Assembly (NCBI RefSeq): GCF_000213655.1
Contig: NC_015554.1
Location: 2,232,001-2,296,000, forward strand
From: Alteromonas naphthalenivorans
GTDB taxonomy: Bacteria > Pseudomonadota > Gammaproteobacteria > Enterobacterales > Alteromonadaceae
Direction: 5' to 3'
DNA length: 64,000 nucleotides
The position numbers and the translations under genes are program-made. This document shows, piece after piece, positions 9,400 through 17,991 of this stretch; within the stretch, counting starts at the first letter, position 1, and each line of letters opens with the position of its first letter. Under the pieces are notes generated by a model. That model saw only the letters and a list, made by a program, of their open reading frames with translations, ran no database searches and was not told the origin of the DNA.

Positions 9400-9633
9400 A
9401 TGTTTAATCGCAAACTCGCATCCCTCGCGGTAGTGGCAACGGTATCGCCGTTTTTATTCGCTTGCACGTCGCAAGATTTGTACGAAGCTACGCAAGAGAA
9501 CCGTCTTCAAGAGTGCCGTAAACTTTATGGCGCACAACAAGAAGAGTGCGAAGCTCAGTATCAAAAAAGCTATGACACCTACGAACGAGAAAGAAACGAA
9601 GTCATTAATGAGGGTATTAACCAGGGTAAGTAG
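9400..9633 (+). CDS. Small lipoprotein
   Basis: A 77-residue predicted lipoprotein. The signal peptide runs to about residue 21 and ends in the lipobox LFAC-T, so Cys22 should be lipidated; the residue after it is Thr, not Asp, which favours transfer to the outer membrane. The mature part is a short, highly charged helix with two further Cys (ECRKLYGAQQEEC) that could form a disulfide. AAGG lies before the ATG. Similar short proteins are common in Alteromonadales, but I cannot assign a function. Confidence 0.7.
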   Translation: MFNRKLASLAVVATVSPFLFACTSQDLYEATQENRLQECRKLYGAQQEECEAQYQKSYDTYERERNEVINEGINQGK

Positions 9634-9768
9634 AAGTAACGTATCAATCGCAATTCAACGTTTAAGTACAGCGCTTTTAAAAAGGGTTGTGCCGAGCTCT
9701 TATGAACAGCTCGAATGAACAACTTGTTAAACGGATTGTTTATCAGCTTGTTGAATATTAGCGTGAGA

Positions 9769-10671
9769 TTAAGAATTCAAGTACACATCTTTTGCTAAGG
9801 CACTTTTGACATATTCTACGAATTTCTTCACTTTTTCTAGGTTATGACGCCCTTCAAGACTGACTACTTGTATAGGTAACTTTTCATCGTTAAATTCATC
9901 TAACACACTCACTAGTTCCCCCTTCTCTATTGCATCCGCTACTTGATAAGACATCAAGCGCGTGATGCCTAGCCCAGATTTTGCGGCGCTAATTGTCGAA
10001 CGATTTTGATTGCATTCAAATCTAGGCTGTAAACGGATGGCTACCGTTTTACCATTACGTTTGAAATTCCACACCGGCGGCTCCTTGAAGTCACTCGGGT
10101 ACAGCAAAGTATGATGTTTTAAATCTTCCGGTGTTTTTAGGTTTGGTGCATTAGCTAAATAGTCTGGCGATGCTACCGTTACCTTTCTTACGTACCCCAC
10201 AGTAGTGGCATATAAACCAGAGTCTTTCGGCTTACTAATTCTTATTGCCACATCAATTTTTGTGTCGAGTAGATCAACAATGTTGTCGTACATATAGCCA
10301 TGCACATTTACTTCAGGAAAGTCTCGTAAAAACTGAGCAATGATAGGTGTAATGTAAAGCTCACCAAATAACACGGGCGCCGTTACACTCAGCGTACCCT
10401 TTGGCAATAACTGAACACCCGCAATTGCAGCTTCACTTTGTGCTATGTCTGCCAATATTCTCTGTACGTCATTAAGGTATTGTATGCCCGCTTCGGTTAA
10501 TCGAATACGACGAGTTGTACGATGGAACAATCGCGTGTTCAACTGTGCTTCTAAAGTAGCGATAGCCCGCGTTACCGCCGGAGCCGACATCGACAATTGC
10601 TCGGCAGCGCTCACAAAACTGCCAAGCTTAGCTGCTTCCGCAAACACTGACATTGCTTGTATTCTATCCAT
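9769..10671 (-). CDS. LysR-family transcriptional regulator
   Basis: A 300-residue LysR-type regulator. The N-terminal winged helix covers about residues 1-60 (MSVFAEAAKLGSFVSAAEQL, then SAPAVTRAIATLEAQL, LFHRTTRR); the effector domain begins near residue 90 and has the two-lobe pattern of the DmlR/CrgA-like group. It is divergent from a three-gene operon (DUF1348, GST, PNPOx-like) with 153 bp between starts, and an inverted repeat lies in that gap, so it very probably controls the operon. The inducer is unknown; genes of the operon suggest an electrophilic or oxidised compound. Confidence 0.9.
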   Translation of the reverse strand: MDRIQAMSVFAEAAKLGSFVSAAEQLSMSAPAVTRAIATLEAQLNTRLFHRTTRRIRLTEAGIQYLNDVQRILADIAQSEAAIAGVQLLPKGTLSVTAPVLFGELYITPIIAQFLRDFPEVNVHGYMYDNIVDLLDTKIDVAIRISKPKDSGLYATTVGYVRKVTVASPDYLANAPNLKTPEDLKHHTLLYPSDFKEPPVWNFKRNGKTVAIRLQPRFECNQNRSTISAAKSGLGITRLMSYQVADAIEKGELVSVLDEFNDEKLPIQVVSLEGRHNLEKVKKFVEYVKSALAKDVYLNS

Positions 10672-10727
10672 ACCGAGTCGCTTTACTCATTCCTAATGGG
10701 GTTTACCAACTATTCTACACTTTTATT

Positions 10728-10744
10728 ATTTCAAATAATGAAAT
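10728..10744. promoter_or_regulatory. Inverted repeat, probable LysR-type operator
   Basis: ATTTCA-N5-TGAAAT, a perfect 17-bp dyad with the T-N11-A core seen in LysR boxes, in the gap between the LysR gene and the divergent operon. A further ATTTCAAAATT half-match lies about 20 bp downstream. Confidence 0.45.
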
Positions 10745-10824
10745 TATAAATTTCAAAATTGAGTAATTATTTATTTTTAGCAAGCAATCATACTCACTGC
10801 AATATAAATAAACAGGATGAGCTT

Positions 10825-11286
10825 ATGAGACCTCCACTTCCCCCTTTTACCAAAGAAACTGCTATTGAAAAAATTCGCCTGGCTGAAGATGCTTGGAATA
10901 GTCGTTCTCCTGTGCGAGTAGCTGCAGCGTACACGGCTGATTGTCAGTGGCGAAATCGTGCTGAGTTTATTACCGGAACGGCTCAAATCGAGGCTTTTTT
11001 AACACGAAAATGGGCCAGAGAACTTAACTATAAATTGGTAAAAGCGCTGTGGGCGCATACTGATAATCGTATTGCTGTTCGCTTTGCTTATGAATATCAA
11101 GATGCCTCAGCACAATGGTTTAGGGCTTATGGCAACGAAAACTGGGAGTTCAACCCAGAAGGCTTAATGCAGCGCCGCATTGCCAGTATTAATGACCACC
11201 CTATTAGTGACAATGAACGAAAACTGACTTGGGAAGGCGATAGCCGTCCCGATGACTTTCCAAGCCTTACAGAACTTGATTTATAA
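10825..11286 (+). CDS. DUF1348 protein, NTF2-like fold
   Basis: A 153-residue protein of the nuclear-transport-factor-2 superfamily, DUF1348 branch. Recognisable blocks are [18 protein letters not shown] near the start, [10 protein letters not shown], a [14 protein letters not shown] helix and the strand [11 protein letters not shown]. Members are small cone-shaped dimers with a central pocket, and most have no known reaction. ATG at 10825 is preferred: AGGATGAG lies just upstream, and the residues coded before it are not conserved-looking. First gene of the LysR-linked operon; the next start is 12 bases after the stop. Confidence 0.82.
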   Translation: MRPPLPPFTKETAIEKIRLAEDAWNSRSPVRVAAAYTADCQWRNRAEFITGTAQIEAFLTRKWARELNYKLVKALWAHTDNRIAVRFAYEYQDASAQWFRAYGNENWEFNPEGLMQRRIASINDHPISDNERKLTWEGDSRPDDFPSLTELDL

Positions 11287-11297
11287 GGAGAATGTTG

Positions 11298-11969
11298 ATG
11301 ACTTCATTACCGAAAAATGCCCCAAATAGCACAATGAAAGACGCACCTATTATTCATTATCGAAACCCAAAATCTGGGCATTGTCATAAAGTGGAATTGT
11401 TTATGTCGCTGCTCGGTATTAGCTACATTAATCACGAACTTGATATGGTTAACGGCGCACACAAATCGACAGACTTTATTACCAAGAACCCTTTCGGGCA
11501 GGTACCAGTGATTGTTGATGGTGAACACACAGTGTCAGACTCCAACGCCATTATTGTCTATTTAGCAGATACTTACGGCAGTATTTATCCTTGGATGGGG
11601 GCGACACCTATTGAAAAGGCCCGTGTACAACGCTGGCTTTCAGTGGCTTCAGGTGAACTTGCCAAAGGCCCAGCAGCACTTCGTCTTGAGTATGTATTTG
11701 GTGCCAATATTGATGTAGCCAGCGCATTAGCAATAACTGAAAACTTGCTAAAAGTGATGGAAGATACTTTAACCGACACCAAATCATACTTGGCTACCGA
11801 CTCGCTGACGCTTGGGGATATTGCCATGTACAGTTACATAGCCCATGCACCTGAAGGGGGTGTTTCGTTGCAACCCTACCCCGCTATTCGCGCTTGGGTT
11901 AACCGCATTGAATCGCTCGCTAATTTCATTCCTATGGCCAGTTCTCCCATAGTGGAATGTAGGCTGTAG
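11298..11969 (+). CDS. Glutathione S-transferase
   Basis: A 223-residue cytosolic GST. The thioredoxin-like N-domain shows the GSH-site pattern YRNPKSGHCHKV (likely catalytic Ser in the SGHC segment), NPFGQVPVI with the cis-Pro, and DSNAIIVYLA; the helical C-domain has LTLGDIAMYSYI, the N-capping box that folds the domain. It probably conjugates glutathione to an electrophile or acts as a peroxidase. AAGGAG ends 7 bases before ATG 11298, which is preferred over ATG 11292. Second gene of the operon, tightly spaced with both neighbours, so co-expression under the divergent LysR regulator is likely. Confidence 0.88.
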   Translation: MTSLPKNAPNSTMKDAPIIHYRNPKSGHCHKVELFMSLLGISYINHELDMVNGAHKSTDFITKNPFGQVPVIVDGEHTVSDSNAIIVYLADTYGSIYPWMGATPIEKARVQRWLSVASGELAKGPAALRLEYVFGANIDVASALAITENLLKVMEDTLTDTKSYLATDSLTLGDIAMYSYIAHAPEGGVSLQPYPAIRAWVNRIESLANFIPMASSPIVECRL

Positions 11970-11977
11970 GATCTGTT

Positions 11978-12988
11978 ATGAGCAGCGTTAATTCAAGTAA
12001 TGCGAGTGTCTTTCATACTGAGGAATATCGCATTCAGCAACGTTTAGGCGTTGCTGAGCGTATGGATGAGCAGATGAAAGGCTTCATACGCCCTTTTATG
12101 CCAGCGCAGCACCGCGCTTTTTTTTGCAATAGCCCATTCATGATGGCTGGCCTTGTGGATAGTCAGGGGCATCCCTGGGCTATACCACTTTGGGGTGACC
12201 ATACCACTGTTGACGACCACCACTATATTCAGTCGCCATCACCCACTCAGCTTTCACTTGCCTTAGACGATAATGTAACTTGGTTAATTAATGATGTCGC
12301 ATTGTTAGATGGTAATACTGGCAGTAAAATTGCGCTACTTGGGTTGCAACTCAGCACTCGCCGCCGTAATAGGCTCAACGGACTAATAATGCACAATCGG
12401 GGTGGTGTTATACGCGTGCAAGTAGAGCAAAGTTATGGAAACTGCCCTCAGTATATTCACCCTCGAGGTACCTTGCACCGTGATGTGGCACCTACACTGG
12501 AAGCCAGCTTAAGCACAAATTCAAATACTCAATATGCACGTTCCAGTGCGCTAACCAGTAAAGATGCTTTGCTAATCGCTCGGGCGGATACATTTTACAT
12601 TGCCTCAAGGCACCATGACTTTACCGACGACCCTCGCCACGGACTCGATGTATCGCATCGAGGCGGCAAGCCTGGCTTCATTGACGTAGATGAAAGTAGC
12701 TTGTTGTTTCCTGACTTTAGTGGGAATAAGTTTTTTAATACCCTTGGTAACATCGAATCAGATGGACGTGTTGGTTTATGCTTTGTTGATGATAGCAATG
12801 GGGATATCTTGTTCGTTAATGGCAAAGCATCCATCTTGTGGTCTCACCCAAAACTGGAAGGGTTTGCTGGCGCGGAGCGGTTTGTACAAGTATCCATTCA
12901 AGACGTTACCCGGGTTTTTAGTATTTACCCCTTCAAGCACCCTATCATTGAAAGGTCAATTCACACTGAGCATACCGGCGTGTGGTGA
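11978..12988 (+). CDS. PNPOx-fold (pyridoxamine-phosphate-oxidase-like) flavin-binding protein
   Basis: A 336-residue protein of the FMN-binding split-barrel superfamily. Telling segments are FIRPFMPAQHRAFFCNSPFMMAG, DSQGHPWAIPLWG, and in the second half DTFYIASRH, GLDVSHRGGKPGFI and NKFFNTLGNIESDGRVGLCFVD, the last being the usual dimer strand. Two related barrels seem to be joined, as in the larger PNPOx-like proteins often found next to GSTs. Such proteins bind FMN, F420 or haem, and a redox role with glutathione is possible, but the substrate is unknown. It starts 9 bases after the GST stop and closes the operon. Confidence 0.8.
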   Translation: MSSVNSSNASVFHTEEYRIQQRLGVAERMDEQMKGFIRPFMPAQHRAFFCNSPFMMAGLVDSQGHPWAIPLWGDHTTVDDHHYIQSPSPTQLSLALDDNVTWLINDVALLDGNTGSKIALLGLQLSTRRRNRLNGLIMHNRGGVIRVQVEQSYGNCPQYIHPRGTLHRDVAPTLEASLSTNSNTQYARSSALTSKDALLIARADTFYIASRHHDFTDDPRHGLDVSHRGGKPGFIDVDESSLLFPDFSGNKFFNTLGNIESDGRVGLCFVDDSNGDILFVNGKASILWSHPKLEGFAGAERFVQVSIQDVTRVFSIYPFKHPIIERSIHTEHTGVW

Positions 12989-13141
12989 TACTTCCAGTGT
13001 CACCACACCTACACGACACCTAGTCAGCTAGATTAATTTTGGACGCTGAAACAACCCAATTATGCGCGATTTGAGGAAGGACAGTGTTTTTCTATTTTGT
13101 TTAAATAAGTGGATAACTAAAACATCATCAAGAACCACTTT

Positions 13142-14191
13142 ATGAAAAACAGCAGTATTTTTCGCAAAGCAATAGTAACTATCACAACCATTTTGATAGC
13201 GTCTTGTTCGTCGAACAATGCATCACAAATGAAAAATCTTTCATCACTTAGCGCAAAAACTCAATCTCAATATGCTAACGAAGAACTTCCTCATAAAGAG
13301 CTGCAAGTTATCTTTCAACTTACGAAGGATAAAATCGACGTTGTCGATATATCAGCTAAGAAAATAAGTCGGCAAGCACTAATAAAGCTACTAAAGCAAA
13401 ATGAAGGAAAAAATATAACGAATGGGGATACGTTTATTGATTGCGTAGTGCTAACACATACTAACCGTTCAAAACCTTGCTTTACCGATGCCAAAAAGAA
13501 CATACCTGAAAACTCGGTATTTCACGATTCAGAAGTCTCTGGCGGCATGGTGCTGATGACAGTGCTTGTTCCCTATATAGTTGTAGGGGCTGCTTCTGAC
13601 GGCGACTTTTATGTGAATAACAAAATTGATAGTGATTTGTTAAACCGCGTTGGCGCAACAATAAAAAGTGACATATTCACCACAAAGAATGAAATTCATG
13701 ACGTATTAACCAACAACGCCGTCACTACCTTTAGTAAAAACGTAAAGCCGTACATAAGCTTGATCGATCATGACATTTTGATAAAAGCAATAAACAACGC
13801 TCAAAGTATAGAAAAGCTTGAAAGCATAAAGCGATTGTTAAGCGAAGATAATTACTATGGGTTTGTAGTGAAATCACCTGTCGTCAACCAACGAAATAGA
13901 CCGTCTACTCGAGGAAAAATCATTAATAAGCACAATAAGGGGACGCTTATAATTTCCGAAAAAATAGAAGACGGATGGGTTTATAACGGCGAAGGTTGGA
14001 TTTACAAAAAGATACTGTTGTCGCGGCTTGCTGATGCACAAAAAGCTATTTCACATCGAGAAAATAACGTAAGGCTAAATCAGCGCTACGCTGGCCTAGT
14101 GTCAGGTTCATCCGTGACCTCAATTAATAAAGTTTTGAATAACAAAGAACATCTTGCTGGTATTCCCCAAGACAAAATAAACAAGCTGTAA
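13142..14191 (+). pseudogene. 5' half of an SH3-domain lipoprotein gene split by an IS66 element
   Basis: The N-terminal half of a lipoprotein. Residues 1-21 form a signal peptide ending in the lipobox LIAS-C (Cys22); residues about 235-297 look like a bacterial SH3 domain (VVNQRNRPSTRGKII, GTLIISEKIEDGWVYN, GEGWIYKKIL), a fold that often binds peptidoglycan. The frame runs into the IS66 element and stops two bases inside codon-aligned IS sequence (TAA at 14189-14191). Removing the element and one copy of its 8-bp duplication rejoins it, in frame, to the segment beginning at 16549: NKL-KAKRYALL. The restored gene has 696 codons including stop. The fragment could still yield a stable 349-residue lipoprotein. 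I know no named family for the whole protein. Confidence 0.8.
14180..14187 (+). repeat. IS66 target-site duplication, left copy
   Basis: AACAAGCT, repeated exactly at 16541-16548. Eight base pairs is the duplication length known for the IS66 family. Confidence 0.9.
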
Positions 14192-14208
14192 GCGTCCGAT
14201 AATTCCAC

Positions 14209-15709
14209 CTAGCGCTTAGCAAACTGCCATGGTAGCAGTTGCTCGATATTGACGTCGGGCTTGCTGAGTTCATCAAGGCAAGTCATCACATACTCGAATA
14301 CGTTCAGGTCGTTGGCTTTAGCCGTTTCGATGATGCTGTAGAGAACAGCGCTGGCGTTGGCGCCCGTGGCCGTTTGGCTAAACAGCCAGTTTTTTCTACC
14401 TATGACGAACGGCTTTATCCCGCGCTCAGCGCGATTATTATCGATACTCAATAACCCGCCGAGTGTATAGCGTTCCAGCTTTTTCCATTGGTTTAAGCAG
14501 TATTGTATCGCTTCGCCCAACTTGGTTTTGGGTAACACTTGTTGAGCCGATTTCATTAGCCACATATGAAGCTGGCTCAGTAACGGCACACTTTTTCTTG
14601 TCTTGTAATATATCGCACCTCTACCGTTTTATCTTTTAGCTGGGTTTCTAGGCGGTAGAGTTTTTGGATGTGATTGAGTGCCCAATCCGCTTTGCCACTG
14701 CCTTTCTTACCTGCGCCTTTTTTGGCTTCCATGAACTTACGGCGTGCATGTGCCCAGCAACCAATGAGTATGGCTTGCGTTTGCTCGTAGCCTTGATAGC
14801 CATCCACTTGTAAGTAGCCGCTGTAACCTTTAAGGAAGTCTACGGCGCATTGCCCAGCGCGACTATTGTGATAGTCGTACAGCACGATATTAGGTATCTC
14901 TGTCCCCGAGATATTACCGGTAGGTGAGTCAGCGCCACTGGCGTACAACCACATGTAGCTATTCACTTTCTCAGATTCAACGACCTTCAGCGTGGTTTCA
15001 TCCGCCGCGATAACCGGTTGTTTCAGGATATGTTGATGGAGCTGGTCATAAAGCGGTTTAAATAGCTCAGCGCAGCGGATTATCCAGTCAGCCATGGTTT
15101 TACGACTTAATTCGATACCATGCTGTTTGAACATAGACTCTTGTCGATACAGCGGTAACCCATACTGATATTTGCTGGTAATGATTTGGCTTAATAAACT
15201 TGGGGTCGCATAACCTTTAGGGATAACGCTGTGAGGTACAGGCGCTTGTTTTACTGTGTTGCTAATACCGTCTTTCTCACAGGTACGACACGCATATTTA
15301 GGGCGAACATGCTCAATCACTTTGACCTGAGCAGGAATAAACTGAAGCTTTTCTGACTTATCTTCACCAATGCGATGTAGCTCACCTGCACAACAGCCAC
15401 AGACTTTTTCTTCGTCGCTAATATCGTGAACGATAACCTCACGAGGTAGGCCTTTGGGTAACGGTTTACGTGTGGGCTTTTTACGCGTGTAGCTTATGGC
15501 TTCTTCTTGCGTATCTGATTCAACAGCAAGCGCTTCCGCTTCATTAAACAACTCACCTTGCCCAGGATGACCTTCGGCGCTTTGACCGAACTGTTTATGC
15601 TGGGAAATACGAAACTGCTCCTCAAGATATTGATAGCGAGACATCACCTGCGACAACACCTTTTCAATGTTGCTGGGTCATCAGGTAAGCTTTCGATATC
15701 AATATTCAT
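14209..15709 (-). pseudogene. tnpC: IS66 transposase TnpC, two frameshifts
   Basis: The DDE transposase of the element. From the ATG at 15709 the reading begins MNIDIESLPDDPATLK, then shifts at the A run at 15661-15664; the main frame (14577-15659) holds the Zn-binding-like CGCCAGEL block, the DDE domain opening IAADETTLKV and the GCWAHARRKF segment; a second shift at the five-A run at 14592-14596 moves it to the last frame, which has the conserved SIDNNRAERGIKPFVIGRKNWLF block with the catalytic Glu. Both breaks are cured by one extra A each, giving about 500 aa, the family's usual length. Neither site is a canonical -1 slippery heptamer, so mutation or an assembly error in homopolymers is more likely than programmed shifting. 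Confidence 0.85.
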
Positions 15710-15795
15710 GGTCTTATTATAATGTAATAATGCATTGATTTACCGACATTATTAAGACGATTTCGTGATCGTTAATCGCTACTTATGATCACAGG

Positions 15796-16146
15796 TTATA
15801 AGCCGGATGCATTGTAGTGCAACGGCTGATGGCCTATTACATCGTAGCCTGATAACAGCCACTGTAACTGCTGTTCACTTACATTCAGATGCTGTAAGTT
15901 AGCATCGACAGGCCACTTGAACCGATGCTTCTCGAGACGTTTGTACCAAAGCGCAAAGCCCGTTTTATCCCAATAGAGTATTTTGAGCTTATCGCGCTTT
16001 TTATTGCAAAACACAAACAGCGCATCACGAAAGGCATTGAGCTCCATGTTCTGTTCGACCACTACAATCAAGCCATTAATCGATTTACGAAAGTCGACGA
16101 TATCCATGTATAAATAAACGTCGGCAGGCTCAACAAACATCTTCAT
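15796..16146 (-). CDS. tnpB: IS66 accessory protein TnpB
   Basis: A 116-residue IS66 Orf2 protein, required with TnpA and TnpC for transposition by family members, role not fully known. The hallmark is VYLYMDIVDFRKSINGL near the start, followed by ALFVFCNKKRDKLKILYWDKTGFALWYKRLE, an extremely conserved block. The length is standard and the frame intact. Its ATG overlaps the tnpA stop by 4 bases (ATGA), pointing to translational coupling. Confidence 0.95.
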   Translation of the reverse strand: MKMFVEPADVYLYMDIVDFRKSINGLIVVVEQNMELNAFRDALFVFCNKKRDKLKILYWDKTGFALWYKRLEKHRFKWPVDANLQHLNVSEQQLQWLLSGYDVIGHQPLHYNASGL

Positions 16147-16463
16147 TCAGCTAGTGCCTTCATCACGGTAGCAAGCCAGTGAGGGCTAACATTCGTTGGC
16201 ACGCTAAGATGAGCGCTCCCAAGTTGCAGAAGAAGTTCGCCACCGGTCTCATCGGTGTGTGACTCAACCTTTGTTACTTCACGTTTGACGTGAACGAACT
16301 TGCTGTGAGTACGCTGAAGACGAATATCACGTCGCCTGGTGTAGTAGGTTTGGACATTAATCTGTTGCTGGCGGCAAAACGCCACCGCTGTGAGTCCACT
16401 TTGTTTTTGTTGCTCAAATAAATTGAGCCAGTCTTCTACTTCTCTTCGTTGATGATGCGCCAT
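16143..16463 (-). CDS. tnpA: IS66 accessory protein TnpA (HTH)
   Basis: The first gene of the element: a small helix-turn-helix protein of the transposase-8-like group, likely DNA-binding. The pattern is WLNLFEQQKQSGLTAVAFCRQQQINVQTYYTRRRDIR (helices about residues 10-45), then a variable, charged tail. ATG at 16463 is preferred because AAGGAG lies 7 bases before it; the frame is open to 16493. The tail of about 60 residues is less conserved, as usual. Confidence 0.9.
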   Translation of the reverse strand: MAHHQRREVEDWLNLFEQQKQSGLTAVAFCRQQQINVQTYYTRRRDIRLQRTHSKFVHVKREVTKVESHTDETGGELLLQLGSAHLSVPTNVSPHWLATVMKALAE

Positions 16464-16540
16464 GGTCATTCTCCTTAACAAAGAGAGCACCATGACGTAG
16501 AAAACCTATGAATTGAATGTGGGGATTACCGGACGGACAC

Positions 16541-16548
16541 AACAAGCT
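16541..16548 (+). repeat. IS66 target-site duplication, right copy
   Basis: Exact second copy of AACAAGCT, directly after the outer end of the element. Confidence 0.9.
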
Positions 16549-17590
16549 TAAGGCAAAACGATATGCTCTGCTTGATGAGGCTGACTTCAAAGCGGCTAAA
16601 CAGAAAAATACTGTAGCAGGATTCGATCGCTACCTCGCACAACATAAAAAGGGGGCGTACCGAAACGAGGCAGTACTCGCCAAAAAAGCAATTTTTGTCA
16701 GCCAAGCGTCATTTGATGGATATATGAATGCATTTGCACTAACAAAAAAACGCAGCTTTCTAGCGTTAGCGAAAAACGCAATTGTGAATTCTAATGAAAG
16801 TGTGCATGTAAATCGACAACTTCTAGATACGTATTTCGAAGCGCAAATCAAACATAAAAATTCTATATCTGAGTTTGCTGGCCTACTTGATAAAATAAAC
16901 GATGTAAGCATAAACGACTACTCAAAAAAATTGTTGAAATTATCGGGGATTAACACAAGCTTCAGAACCGATAACTATTTAGAATCAATAGAATATCAAT
17001 ACATTTTGCAATACTTCACACCTCAATTAAACGTTAACTACCATCACAAGTATCTGAACTTGGACTTAACTTATCCTGACATTAATATCAGGATAAAAGA
17101 AGATGCTAATTGCGATTTTAAAGAAACCAAAAATGGCGTACGAAATAGAGGTTTCTTGGAATCGTTAGTGACCTTAAATGGTGACGATAAAGTGGCTTAC
17201 ACCTATGACGTTTTCAATTGTAAACTTGGTCGAAATGAACTTACATCGGTCAAAAAGCTATTACATGACCTACCTTACTATGCTGATTTTAGCGCTTCGA
17301 CTTTATCAAAAAGCTGGGAAGCAACAGAAACAACAAGCAGTTACACTTACTCAACCGAAACCAAAAGCACTTCTTTTTCGTCGCAATTAGCTGATTGGAA
17401 GTATACGATTACATGTTCTGGTAGGCCCATATTTGGCCCGCCATCGCGCACGCATAGTGGTCTTATAAAAAATAGCACTCACTCTGATGCTTATCTAATG
17501 GCGCAAAAAGCAGCCGATGAACTTTCTTGTGTAGAACTGCACGGCCCAGAGTATTTTAAAACGGGCTATGTTGATATAGAAATACAATAG
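16549..17590 (+). pseudogene. 3' half of the SH3-domain lipoprotein gene split by IS66
   Basis: The continuation of the gene that begins at 13142. The frame is open from 16517 inside the element (ATG there), but the host part begins KAKRYALLDEADFKAAKQ after the duplication. Residues about 1-60 are helical and Lys/Ala rich (DRYLAQHKKGAYRNEAVLAKK), a pattern like short repeats of bacterial cell-envelope proteins; the last 200 residues are beta-rich with paired Cys (CDFKET, VFNCKLG, TITCSGRP, ELSCVELH) that fit disulfides in an exported protein. No signal peptide can serve this half alone, so it is presumably non-functional. The base composition is a little AT-richer than in neighbours, which may reflect acquisition. 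I do not recognise the family. Confidence 0.75.
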
Positions 17591-17604
17591 CGAATTTCAC
17601 AAGA

Positions 17605-17630
17605 GAAGGTCTGCTTTGTCGCAGGCCTTC
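17605..17630 (+). terminator. Hairpin after the split lipoprotein gene
   Basis: A 10-bp stem GAAGGTCTGC/GCAGGCCTTC with one G-T wobble and a 6-nt loop, 14 bp after the stop codon. The T tract is short. It fits a terminator of modest strength. Confidence 0.6.
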
Positions 17631-17991
17631 TTGCATAATTGCAAATGAAAACCTTGCACTAACTCGATGCACCTGCCACTTATTGTCGCGTGACGCCATT
17701 AACGTTAGTGCCCTTCGCACCACTTCAGGCACATGTTTACTCATCATTGGCCACTAACCACTTAGTCATGAATTCAAACTAAAATCGTCATTTATCTTTT
17801 ACTATTAATAACTTAAGCTAATCAATAGATTATAATACTTTTTAACTAAGGCTTGTTTTTTGCATCGTTTGGCTTTGCTTTTTATGTGAATTTACACATA
17901 AACCTAGATGACACAGCGTCTTAAACTAGCTGTATTTCAGCCTTAATGCGTCGTTTTGTGCGCGTTTTTCTAAAAATAACACAGAGGCCAC
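17631..17991. other. Intergenic region before the deaminase gene
   Basis: No gene with a recognisable product. A 63-codon frame on the minus strand (17556-17747) overlaps the terminator hairpin and lacks a ribosome site, so it is not called. The last 200 bp are AT-rich and presumably carry the promoter of the deaminase gene; AGAGG lies close before its ATG. Confidence 0.5.

Larger units (their letters stand above)
14188..16540 (-). mobile_element. IS66-family insertion sequence, 2353 bp
   Basis: A complete element by its ends: both are flanked by AACAAGCT, and the termini are imperfect inverted repeats (GT...CGTCCGATAAT on the left, GT...CGTCCGGTAAT on the right strand), agreeing over about 17 of the outer 22 positions. 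Inside are the three IS66 genes in the usual order tnpA, tnpB, tnpC on the minus strand, opposite to the host gene. The tnpC frame is broken twice, so the copy may no longer move by itself. The exact 8-bp duplication with no drift suggests a recent insertion. Confidence 0.92.

Noticed and set aside
9693..9713. Inverted repeat CGAGCT/AGCTCG after the small lipoprotein gene
   Set aside because: The stem is 6 bp with a 9-nt loop and no T tract; too weak to call a terminator.
14577..15709. Programmed -1 frameshifting in IS66 tnpC
   Set aside because: Neither junction contains a correctly phased X XXY YYZ heptamer, and two shifts in one gene are not known for IS66; homopolymer loss is simpler.
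17556..17747. 63-codon minus-strand frame after the split lipoprotein gene
   Set aside because: It runs through the terminator hairpin, begins without a ribosome site and matches nothing I know.
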